Assembly: GCA_019118605.1 (NCBI GenBank)
Contig: DWYP01000010.1
Span: forward strand, 1 to 64,000
DNA from: Candidatus Alistipes faecavium
GTDB lineage: Bacteria; Bacteroidota; Bacteroidia; Bacteroidales; Rikenellaceae
Length of the DNA stretch: 64,000 bases
Direction of reading: 5' to 3'
The notes below the pieces were generated by a model. That model saw only the letters and a list, made by a program, of their open reading frames with translations, did not search any database and was not told where the DNA came from. A program made the translations under genes and the position numbers. This document shows positions 28,261 through 37,015 of this stretch, in pieces; the first letter of the stretch is position 1, and each line of letters begins with the position of its first letter.

Positions 28261-29613
28261 TCAGCGCACCTTTCTGAACATCCGGCTCCAGCGGATGTTC
28301 GAGGGGAAACTCTTCTTCGCGTCGAGCGAGAGCCATACGAACGAGGCCTTCCCGACGATGTGGTCCTCGGGGACGAAACCCCAGAAACGCGAATCGGCGG
28401 AGTTGTGGCGGTTGTCGCCCATCATCCAGTAGTAGTCCATCGCAAAGGTGTAGCTCGTGGCGGGCTCCCCGTCGATGAGGATCTGTCCGTCGCGCACCTC
28501 GAGCTCGTGTCCTTCGTAGGCCTCGATCGCCCGGCGGTAGAGGGGCAGGTTTTCGGTCGTGAGCTCCACCGTGGCACCCTTCTTCGGGATCCAGATCGGC
28601 CCGAAGTTGTCCTGGCTCCAGCGGGCGTCGTCCCACTGGGGGAATACGTCCGTGTTGGGCGAGAAGACGTAGCGGCGGACGGAGATCACGTTGTCGAGCG
28701 CTGCGACCTTCTCGGCCGTTTCGTCGGTGAGCGCCATGTAGTATGCCGAACCGTTTCCGCTGTACTCCCGGATTCCGAGGTTGTCGATGGCGTACTGCGT
28801 CATGGGCGAGGAGGTCTGCACGATGTACTGGTACTGAATCCCCGGTACGGGCTCCTGGGGCTTCCCGTTGATGAAAGCCTGCCCGTCGCGGATCTCGAGC
28901 GAGTCGCCGGGGAGGGCGATGCACCGCTTGATGTAGTTCTCGCGCTTGTCGACCGGGCGGCTGATGACCGTGTACTGCTCGTTGAGGCGCCTGCGCCCCT
29001 CCTCCTTCCCGAAGGTGGACTCGAATTCGCGCAGCACGTCGTAATAGGTGACGTTCTGGTTTTCGAGCAGCACGGTGTCACCTGCCGGGAAGTTGAAAAC
29101 CACCACGTCGTTGCGGCGGATGGGCTTGAGCCCCTTGAGCCGGTGGTATGGCCACTTGACGGCCTCGCAGAACGACTTTTTGGTTTGCGAGAAGGGCATC
29201 GTGTGGTGCACGAAGGGGAACGCGATCGGGGTGTTGGGCATCTGGGGCCCGTAGGAGACCTTGCTCACGTAGAGGTAGTCTCCGATGAGCAGGGACTTTT
29301 CCATCGACGAGGTGGGGATCACGTACATCTGGAAGAAGAAGATGTGCACGAGCGAAGCCACGACCGTTGCGAAGATGATTGCATTGACCCACTCGTAAAC
29401 GGTCTTGTAGGTTTTGCTCTTACGGCACAGTTCGGCGTTGTGGCGCCAGACGTAACGGTAGAAGAGCTTCGAGATGTAGAGGTCATAGATGACGGGCAGT
29501 CCGAGCAGCAGCCAGAGGTTTCCGGTCCAGACTACGAACCAGAGCGTATAGAGGATCGCCGCGACGGAGAATCCGAACCACTTGTTTCGCAGTATTTCCT
29601 TGATTTTATTCAT
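28261..29613 (-). CDS. lepB: Signal peptidase I
   Basis: VIPTSSMEKSLLIGDYL; RCIALPGDSLEIRDG; YYWMMGDNRHNSADSRFWGFV. Confidence 0.97.
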   Translation of the reverse strand: MNKIKEILRNKWFGFSVAAILYTLWFVVWTGNLWLLLGLPVIYDLYISKLFYRYVWRHNAELCRKSKTYKTVYEWVNAIIFATVVASLVHIFFFQMYVIPTSSMEKSLLIGDYLYVSKVSYGPQMPNTPIAFPFVHHTMPFSQTKKSFCEAVKWPYHRLKGLKPIRRNDVVVFNFPAGDTVLLENQNVTYYDVLREFESTFGKEEGRRRLNEQYTVISRPVDKRENYIKRCIALPGDSLEIRDGQAFINGKPQEPVPGIQYQYIVQTSSPMTQYAIDNLGIREYSGNGSAYYMALTDETAEKVAALDNVISVRRYVFSPNTDVFPQWDDARWSQDNFGPIWIPKKGATVELTTENLPLYRRAIEAYEGHELEVRDGQILIDGEPATSYTFAMDYYWMMGDNRHNSADSRFWGFVPEDHIVGKASFVWLSLDAKKSFPSNIRWSRMFRKVR

Positions 29614-29632
29614 CTTGCAATTTTTAATTCAA

Positions 29633-30388
29633 CTATTTCAGGAGGTCGTCCATTCCGTACACGCCCTGCTTTCCGCAGAGGAACTCGGCGGCCACGACAG
29701 CCCCCTGTGCCAGCGTGCGGCGGTTCTTGATCGTGTGCCGCAGCTCGAGGATGTCGTCCTCCGACTCGTAGCTGACGGTGTGGATGCCCGGAACCGCGCC
29801 CTCGCGCACCGAACGGATCTCGATGCAGTCGGCCGGGGTCTCCTCGCTGCGCGCCACGCGGTGCGCGGCGTGCTCGATGCCGGGGGCGAAGTTCACCCAC
29901 CCGCTCTTCGAGGAGAGGTTCTCGATGATCCCCTCGGCCAGCGTGATGGCCGTGCCGCTCGGGGCATCCTTCTTCTGGGTGTGGTGCACCTCCTCGATGC
30001 GCACGCCGTAGCCGCCCACGCGGTCGATCATCGCGGCGAGCCGACGGTTGAGGCGGAACATGAGGTTCACGCCCAGGCAGTAGTTCGAGGCGTAGAAGAG
30101 CGCCCCGCCCCGCTCGCGGCACAAGGACTGGAGCTCCGCGAGGCGGTCGGTCCACCCCGTCGTGCCGCTCACCACGGCCACGCCGCATTCGAGGCATGTG
30201 CGGATGTTCCCGTAGGCCGTGGCCGGCGTGGTGAACTCCAGGGCCACGTCGATGCCCTTCAGGTGCGCGGCGTCGAGCTCCGCGGCGTTGTCCACATCAA
30301 TGACCAGGGCCACGTCGTGCCCCCGTTCCACGAGAATGCGCTCGATCTCGCGGCCCATTTTCCCATATCCTATGATGGCTGCCTTCAT
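29633..30388 (-). CDS. dapB: 4-hydroxy-tetrahydrodipicolinate reductase
   Basis: MKAAIIGYGKMGREIERILVERGHDV; EVHHTQKKDAPSGTAITLAEGI. Confidence 0.97.
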   Translation of the reverse strand: MKAAIIGYGKMGREIERILVERGHDVALVIDVDNAAELDAAHLKGIDVALEFTTPATAYGNIRTCLECGVAVVSGTTGWTDRLAELQSLCRERGGALFYASNYCLGVNLMFRLNRRLAAMIDRVGGYGVRIEEVHHTQKKDAPSGTAITLAEGIIENLSSKSGWVNFAPGIEHAAHRVARSEETPADCIEIRSVREGAVPGIHTVSYESEDDILELRHTIKNRRTLAQGAVVAAEFLCGKQGVYGMDDLLK

Positions 30389-30448
30389 GCTGTTTTCCGT
30401 GTTTTGACCTTGTGTTTCAGCCCTTTTCCCCGGATTCGCGCCCGCCTT

Positions 30449-30478
30449 TTCGCGGGCTCCGGGCCCGGAGCCCGCGAA
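30449..30478. repeat. 30-bp perfect palindrome in the predicted dapB 5' leader
   Basis: TTCGCGGGCTCCGGG|CCCGGAGCCCGCGAA, inside longer imperfect outer arms (cccttttccccggattcgcg ... cgcgaatcggaaaaaggg). Confidence 0.95.
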
Positions 30479-30496
30479 TCGGAAAAAGGGTTCCTG

Positions 30497-30596
30497 CAAA
30501 GATACGAATTTTATTTCGAATACAAACGGCCCCGCGGGGCATATTCGTATTCGTCCGGGCGGGAAATCCGCGGAGCGGAAAATTTTCGTATCTTTG
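30497..30596. promoter_or_regulatory. Divergent dapB/truA promoters
   Basis: Minus-strand TATCTTTG at 30497-30504 with TTTG about 18 bp upstream; plus-strand TATCTTTG at 30589-30596. Confidence 0.7.
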
Positions 30597-30614
30597 GGCC
30601 CAAAGAGAGCCCAC

Positions 30615-31379
30615 ATGCGCTATTTCCTGGAACTTCGCTACAACGGCGCCGCCTATTGCGGGTGGCAGCGGCAGCCCGACCAGCCGTCGGTGCAGCAGAC
30701 CCTCGAACGGGCGCTCACGACCCTGCTGCGCGAGCCCGTCGAGGTGACCGGCGCAGGCCGTACCGATACGGGTGTCAACGCCTCGTATTACGTGGCGCAC
30801 TTCGATGTTGCGACACCGGTCGCCGATCCCGCGCAGACGGTCTACAAGCTGAACTTCCTGCTTCCGGGCGACATCGCCGCGGGAAGCCTCACGGCGGTGG
30901 CGGACGACGCCCACGCCCGGTTCCATGCCCGGGAGCGCGAATACCGCTACTACCTCGAGCCGCACAAAAACCCCTTCACGCGCCACGCCACATGGCAGTA
31001 CTACGTGCCGCTGGACGTCGCGCGGATGAACCGTGCGGCGGCGACGCTGCTCGAATACGAGGATTTCACGTCGTTTGCGAAGCTCAATTCGAACAACCAT
31101 ACCAACATCTGCCACATCCGGCACGCCGCATGGACGGTCGACGAGCGGGGTGTGCTGTGCTTCACGATCCGTGCAGACCGTTTTCTGCGTAACATGGTGC
31201 GGGCGATCGTGGGGACGCTGGTCGACGTGGGGCGCGGACGTTACACGGAGGAGGATTTCCGGGCGATCGTCGCGAGCCGCGACCTTTCGCGTTCGAGTGC
31301 CGGGGCTCCGGCGCAGGGGCTCTTCCTGAGCGACGTGCGCTACCCTTCCGAACTTTTCACGCGGCAGGTAACGTGGTAG
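30615..31379 (+). CDS. truA: tRNA pseudouridine(38-40) synthase TruA
   Basis: MRYFLELRYNGAAYCGWQRQPDQPSVQQTLE; GAGRTDTGVNA. Confidence 0.98.
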   Translation: MRYFLELRYNGAAYCGWQRQPDQPSVQQTLERALTTLLREPVEVTGAGRTDTGVNASYYVAHFDVATPVADPAQTVYKLNFLLPGDIAAGSLTAVADDAHARFHAREREYRYYLEPHKNPFTRHATWQYYVPLDVARMNRAAATLLEYEDFTSFAKLNSNNHTNICHIRHAAWTVDERGVLCFTIRADRFLRNMVRAIVGTLVDVGRGRYTEEDFRAIVASRDLSRSSAGAPAQGLFLSDVRYPSELFTRQVTW

Positions 31380-32620
31380 TTATTCAAGCCGCTTTTTTGA
31401 GTCTTTTTTTGCTTTCTAAAACCGGCTTCATAAGCTGGGGCGCAGAACGGGGGCGGATTCGGGATGCGATTCCTTTCGCCCCCTAAAACCGGCTTTTTAA
31501 GTCGGCGGGCGCAGAACGAGGGCTGATTCGGGATGAGTTTCCTTTCGCCCTCTAAAACCGGCTTCTTAAGCCGGGGCACCTTTTGATGGCAAAAGGTGCC
31601 ACCAAAACCATCCGCATATCGTTCTTTGCGGAATCCGGAGGGCCGCAACGCTGAACGGGCGGAGTAAGATCGGGCCTATACTCCCTCCCGTTCGGGGCGC
31701 GCTGCGGCTCTCCGGATTTTTTCTCCGCAAAGATCGAGAATGCGGAAAACTCTTTTGCGCGTATAAAAGGGATTTCCGGCCCTGCGAAAAACGCGATCGA
31801 GAAAGAGCGCGTACCGGAATGCAAGCGCCGGGGACGGTTTGCTTGCAAACCCGCGTAGTCGCCCGGCGCCATGGAGGGACGTGCTCTTTCCGTGTTTTTC
31901 GCACGCCGGGCGGTTTTTGCGCCGCTTTTTGCCGATTCAAAAAGCGGCTTAATCCAACGACCGGAACGGTCGGAGAAGTTTTTTACCGACTCTGAAACCG
32001 GCTTCTTAAGCCGGCGGGCGCAAAACGAGGGCTGATTCGGGATGCGATTCCTTTCGCCCTCTAAAACCGGCTTCTTAAGCCGGGCCGGCACCTTTTGGTG
32101 TCAAAAGGTGCCACCAAAACCATCCGCATGTTGCCTTGCGCGGGTTCCGGTTCGTCCTCACCCGGCGCAGGACAGGATCCAGTCCGTGATCTGTCTGCAT
32201 TCGCCCTCTAAATCCGGCTTCTTAAGCCGGCGGGCGAAGGAAGATCAAGCCTTTCCTTCCTCCTTTTCCGAGCGCTCGGAGCCCCGACAAATCTATTTCC
32301 GCGCAACGCGAAAATGCGGAGGGGATTTTTACGCGCAAAAGCAAGAAACAGAGCAGGTAAAAGTAAAGCGGTGTAAAGGTGTAGTAAAAGGAATTCCGGC
32401 TCTGCGAAAAACGCGATCGAGAAAGAGCGCGTACCGGAATGCAAGCGCCGGGGACGGTTTGCTTGCAAACCCGCGTAGTCGCCCGGCGCCATGAAGGGAC
32501 GTGCTCTTTCCGTGTTTTTCGCACGCCGGGCGGTTTTTACGCCGCTTTTTGCCGATCCAAAAAGCGGCTTAATTCCAACGACCGGAACGGTCGGAGAAAT
32601 ATTTTGCCGACTCTAAAACT
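31380..32620. repeat. Structured repeat island 1: 67-69-bp hairpin units, two long-stem modules (A, B) and two copies of a 121-nt nested-hairpin module
   Basis: Stem-II hairpins (CCGGCTT-CTT-AAGCCGG type) begin at 31422, 31489, 31558, 31998, 32067 and 32214. Long-stem modules 31612-31745 and 32124-32319. Nested-hairpin copies 31783-31903 and 32403-32523. Confidence 0.9.
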
Positions 32621-32639
32621 GCCTTCGATCTGAAAAAAC

Positions 32640-32670
32640 GCCTTCTCCGCAAATGGAGAAGGCATTTTTT
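32640..32670. terminator. Bidirectional-looking terminator
   Basis: GAAAAAAC-GCCTTCTCC-GCAAAT-GGAGAAGGC-ATTTTTT. Confidence 0.85.
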
Positions 32671-33570
32671 CATGGCAGGTTGTTGTGGAGGAATCGGGCC
32701 GTTCGATCGATGAACTCATCGAAGGCAATGAGCATGGGGTCTTCGTTGCCTCCGTGTGCCGCATCCTTGACCACCATCAGCTCCCGGGGGGGTATTTTGC
32801 GGCAGCAGCTCCAGAATCTTCCGGCTCATCCACACCGGGGTTCGGATATCGTTTTCGCCGACGATCAGGAAGATTGGTTTCCGAAAATCGGAAGCGATAT
32901 GTACAGGCATCCGTTTTGTCGGGAAATCTGCAGGAACGAGCAGCTGATCCCGGTTCTTGTTGCGAACCTGCATAACCAGCGGGATGAAATCCTCGAAGTC
33001 TGTTGCCAGGGAGCGCCCGATGAATGCCCCGACTTGAGGCATGTCATACGCTGCGATCATTGATAAATAGGCGCCCGTCGACCATCCGACTACGGCGATC
33101 CGCTGCGGATCCACCTCCGGCAGGGCGGCGACTGCGGAGACCACGGCTCTGTAATCCTCGAGCATTTCGGTGTAACACAGGTAATCGGGATCCATTTCGA
33201 ACTCCGAACTTGCCCCGAACCCGCGCCAGTCGAACGTGATGACATGAAATCCCTTTTCGCACCATCTTCGGGCCAGATGCAGCTGGAAATAGGACATGTT
33301 GCCCGCATCACCGTTGCAGATGACGATCGCCGGACGCCGGATGGCGGAATCTCCGGCCGACTGCGGGACAGCCGCCTTCTGTTGAGGAGCCTGCCGGTCG
33401 GCGGGGAAGAACCACGTGGCGATCCGATACCCGTCCTGCGTCCTGACGTCGAGATCTTCGTAGACCAGCCCCACCTGTTCCGGCATGCGGATGTAGGTGC
33501 GGTTCGGCTGGATGGCCGAAACCCCCGGAGAGAGGAACAGGGCGACAAGAATCAATAAGAACGATCGCAT
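32670..33570 (-). pseudogene. Secreted alpha/beta hydrolase, reading frame interrupted at a C7 tract (or phase-variable / sequencing error)
   Basis: Hydrolase motif VVGWSTGAYLS. The 284-aa ORF runs into GGQGCGTRRQRRPHAHCLR, but removing one C at the G7 run (32786-32792, plus strand) restores TPRELMVVKDAAHGGNEDPMLIAFDEFIDRTARFLHNNLP* ending at 32670. Confidence 0.8.
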
Positions 33571-33581
33571 CCGGTATTTGT

Positions 33582-34958
33582 TTACAGGTGGATCGCGGCG
33601 CCGAGGGCTGCCTCCGCAGCCTCCATTACCGCCTCGTTCATCGTCGGATGGGCATGGATCGTGCGGGCGATCTCATGCGCCGTGGTGCCCAGCCTGCGGG
33701 CCAGCGTCGGCTCGGCAAGCATCTCCGTCACCGAAGCCCCGACCATGTGGGCGCCCAGCAGCCGCTCCTGCTCGTCGAAGATCAGCTTCACGAATCCGTC
33801 GCGATCCCCCGCGGCCGTGGCTTTGCCCGAGGCCGTGAAGGGGAAGCGTCCGATCTTCACGGCAATGCCCTGCTCGGCGGCCTGCTGCTCGGTCATGCCC
33901 ACCGACGCCACCTCGGGCTGCGTGAAGACGCACGACGGAATGGTCGTGTAGTCTACCGGCGCGGGATTGAGCCCGCAGATGGCCTCCACGCAGCAGATTC
34001 CCTCGGCCGAGGCGACATGGGCCAAAGCCGGGCCGGGCACGATGTCGCCGATGGCGTAGATGCCCGGGACGCTGGTGCGGTAGAATTCGTCGACGCGGAT
34101 TTTTCCCCGCTCGACCTCCACCCCCAGTTCTTCGAGGCCGATTCCCTCGATGTTGGCCTGAATGCCCACGGCCGAGAGAACCATATCGGCCGTGAGGGTC
34201 TCGGCGCCCTTCTTCCCTTCGATCTCCACCTCGCAGCCTCCTTCGGCGTTGACGCGCACCTGCTTGACGGCCGTGCCGACGAGCACCGCGGCGCGCATCT
34301 TGCGGAAGGCGCGCTCCATGGCCTTCGAGACCTCCTCGTCCTCGAGGGGCATCATGCGGGGCAGGTACTCGATGACGGTGACCTTGACGCCCAACGCGGC
34401 GTAGAACCATGCCAGCTCGCTGCCGATGGCCCCCGAACCGACGACGATCATCGTCTCGGGAAGGCGCGTGAGCGCGAGGGCCTGGCGTGAGGTGATGACA
34501 TGCTCGCCGTCGACGGGAATCGAGGGCATCTCGCGCGGACGCGCCCCCGTGGCGAGGATGATGTGGTCGGCCTCGTACGGCATGCCGTCGACGTCGACGC
34601 ACCCGGGCGCCGTGAGGCGTCCCGTTCCGGCGATCAGGTCGATGTTGTTCTTCTTCAGCAGGAACTGCACGCCCCGCGACATGGTTTCGGCCACCGCACG
34701 CGAGCGTGCGACGATCTTTTCGAGGTTCGGGCGGATCTCTCCGGAGAGCTCGAGCCCGTACTGGTCGGCATGGCTGCAGTAGCCGTAGACCTGTGCGCTT
34801 TTCAGCAGCGCCTTTGTGGGGATGCACCCCCAGTTGAGGCAGACGCCGCCCGCCTCGGCGCGCTCGACGAGCGCCACGCGGCGGCCCAGCTGTGCGGCGC
34901 GTATTGCGGCCACATATCCCCCCGGGCCGCTGCCGATAATCAGAATGTCGTATTTCAT
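33582..34958 (-). CDS. lpdA: Dihydrolipoyl dehydrogenase
   Basis: GGVCLNWGCIPTKALLKSAQVY redox disulfide; HAHPTMNEAVMEA C-terminus. Confidence 0.97.
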   Translation of the reverse strand: MKYDILIIGSGPGGYVAAIRAAQLGRRVALVERAEAGGVCLNWGCIPTKALLKSAQVYGYCSHADQYGLELSGEIRPNLEKIVARSRAVAETMSRGVQFLLKKNNIDLIAGTGRLTAPGCVDVDGMPYEADHIILATGARPREMPSIPVDGEHVITSRQALALTRLPETMIVVGSGAIGSELAWFYAALGVKVTVIEYLPRMMPLEDEEVSKAMERAFRKMRAAVLVGTAVKQVRVNAEGGCEVEIEGKKGAETLTADMVLSAVGIQANIEGIGLEELGVEVERGKIRVDEFYRTSVPGIYAIGDIVPGPALAHVASAEGICCVEAICGLNPAPVDYTTIPSCVFTQPEVASVGMTEQQAAEQGIAVKIGRFPFTASGKATAAGDRDGFVKLIFDEQERLLGAHMVGASVTEMLAEPTLARRLGTTAHEIARTIHAHPTMNEAVMEAAEAALGAAIHL

Positions 34959-35079
34959 GGTGTTATAAAGTTTTTTTCAGATATGCAACGGGCCCGGAGC
35001 GCCGAACAGGACGCCGCCGGAGAAGATGCCGCCGGAGGAAACGCCTCCGGAGAAAGCGCCGCCGAACGGGATGCCGCAG

Positions 35080-36774
35080 TTACTTGCGGACGCGCAGCAC
35101 CTCGCCGTTGTCGGCGGCCACGGCTCTCTTCCACTTCTCGTTGTAGCCCGGGAACTGGATCTTGTCGGGAATCTGCTGCCCGTTTCCGTTGTCTACGAAG
35201 TGCGCGGCCGAAGCGTCGCCGTCGAGGAACGACAGCACGTCGCCGTGCTCGCTCTTGACGTTGCCGTCGATATACTTGATGAGCAGGTATCCGTTGAGCA
35301 GCTGCCAGCGGTCGAACAGCTCCTGTGCCGTCGAGACGCTCAGTTCGGTGAGGTAGTTGCGGCGTGCGGCCTCCGACATGCGTCCCGTGCGGGCCGGGAG
35401 GCTCTCCATCTCCGCGAGGCGGTCATTCTCCCACTTGTCGGTGACCTTGCGGATGTCGGCGGCGATCATGTCGTAGCGCATGTATGCGAAATTCGTCGTG
35501 CGGTTGAAGAGCCAGAATGCCGACGTGGGCGAATACTCGAGCATCGAGCCGTTGCCCTCGCGGAAACATTCGGGAACCTCCTGCGCGGAGCAGAAGATCG
35601 GCGTCAGGCACGACGTGGCGGCGTCGTCGACCCCGAACCAGAGGATGCCCATGTCGGCCTCACGGTCGGCGCGGGCCTGCGACACGAACCAGAAGCCCGT
35701 CTGCTGCGTGGCCGTGGCGCGCTCGTTGAGGTACGTCTCACCGTCGACCTCGAACTCCATCGGTCGCCAGCGGTAGGGGCAGTTGTGGCCCCCGGCCCCG
35801 AGATCCTTGGTCATATCCATCGGGGTGCCCTCGTAGTGGTCGCGCATGCAGTCGAAGACCGTCTTGGGCGACACTTTCGTGCGGGGTTTCACCCACAGGG
35901 GCATGCGGTTCTTGAGGTTGTAGCCCATGGCGTAATCCTCGTAGGCGTCCATTCCGTCGGCCACGGTGCGGAAGAAGGCCCATACACGGGCGTCGCAACC
36001 GCGGACGGTGCCGAAGTCGGCCGGACAGTAGGCATCGGCGAAGCTGAACTCTTCGTCGCGGCCGTCGAAATAGCCCATCTCGCGGGCGAAGGAGATGACG
36101 TCGGGGGCGTAGAGGCAGTTCTCGGGATCATCCTTCGGGAAGGTGGTGATGCGCGCCTGGTTGGCATGGGCCGAGACGTACCCGTCGGGAATGCGACGTG
36201 CGACCCAGACGATGCCCTTGCGGGCGTTCCCGCCCTGTCCGTCGTCCTTGTACCCCTTGCCGATGAGCTCCATGATCCACGCTTCGTTCTGATCGGCGAT
36301 CGAGAACGACTCGCCGCTCGAGGCGTATCCGTGGGTGTTTGCCAGTTCGGCGATCATGAGTATGGCCTCGCGGGCGGTGCGTGCGCGCTGCAGGGTGATG
36401 TAGATCAGCGAGCCGTAGTCGATGCGGCCCGAGGGATCGACCAGCTCCTCACGTCCTCCGTAGGTGGTCTCGCCGATGACGAGCGAGTGCTCGTTCATGT
36501 TGCCGATCGTGGAGTAGGTCTCGCGGATCTGCGGGATTTCGCCCAGGTAGCGTCCCGTGTCCCACTCCCGCACGGGGAGCATCGTTCCGGCCTTGAACCG
36601 CCCGGCGGGGGTGTGGTAGAGGGCTCCGTAGAGCGAATGGGAGTCTGCGGCGTAGCTGACCATGACCGAGCCGTCGGTCGAGGCTCCTTTCGTGATGATG
36701 AAGTTTGTGCAGGCCGAAACGGCTCCGTAGGTTATCAGGGCCGAGGCTGCGAGAATCAATCGGATGTTCTTCAT
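35080..36774 (-). CDS. C69 family dipeptidase
   Basis: Signal peptide then CTNFIITKGASTDGSVMVSYAADSHS (N-terminal Cys nucleophile). Confidence 0.95.
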   Translation of the reverse strand: MKNIRLILAASALITYGAVSACTNFIITKGASTDGSVMVSYAADSHSLYGALYHTPAGRFKAGTMLPVREWDTGRYLGEIPQIRETYSTIGNMNEHSLVIGETTYGGREELVDPSGRIDYGSLIYITLQRARTAREAILMIAELANTHGYASSGESFSIADQNEAWIMELIGKGYKDDGQGGNARKGIVWVARRIPDGYVSAHANQARITTFPKDDPENCLYAPDVISFAREMGYFDGRDEEFSFADAYCPADFGTVRGCDARVWAFFRTVADGMDAYEDYAMGYNLKNRMPLWVKPRTKVSPKTVFDCMRDHYEGTPMDMTKDLGAGGHNCPYRWRPMEFEVDGETYLNERATATQQTGFWFVSQARADREADMGILWFGVDDAATSCLTPIFCSAQEVPECFREGNGSMLEYSPTSAFWLFNRTTNFAYMRYDMIAADIRKVTDKWENDRLAEMESLPARTGRMSEAARRNYLTELSVSTAQELFDRWQLLNGYLLIKYIDGNVKSEHGDVLSFLDGDASAAHFVDNGNGQQIPDKIQFPGYNEKWKRAVAADNGEVLRVRK

Positions 36775-37015
36775 GTAAGGTATGGATTTTCGGTTTCTGT
36801 GCGCAAAAAACTATGCGGTCGACAAATATAGAAAACTATTCCGAAACGGCAAAAAAAGAGACCTTACGAACGCCCTGCCCCGCAGCGGGGCACCTCCTGG
36901 CGGGACCTCCGTGGCCCCGCCGGACGGGAAACACGGGACTTTCGGCCGAAAAAAGAGCCCCAAGGGTGCCATGTGCGGGAAATTTTCCCTAATTTTACCG
37001 ACAAAACCGCAAACC

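Noticed and set aside
24816-28277. 1153-aa plus-strand ORF
   Set aside because: Antisense to uvrA and yigZ. A long open antisense frame is expected in GC-rich coding DNA, and the peptide has no recognisable domain.
29582-31192. 536-aa plus-strand ORF spanning dapB antisense and truA out of frame
   Set aside because: Low-complexity translated antisense sequence; the truA and dapB frames have strong motifs.
31380-32620. CRISPR array
   Set aside because: Units are contiguous 67-69-bp repeats with conserved sequence throughout, with no unique equal-length spacers and no cas genes.
34980-35080. GCCGCCGGAGAA-like short repeats downstream of the C69 dipeptidase
   Set aside because: Imprecise, short and GC-driven; no conserved unit or structure could be defined.
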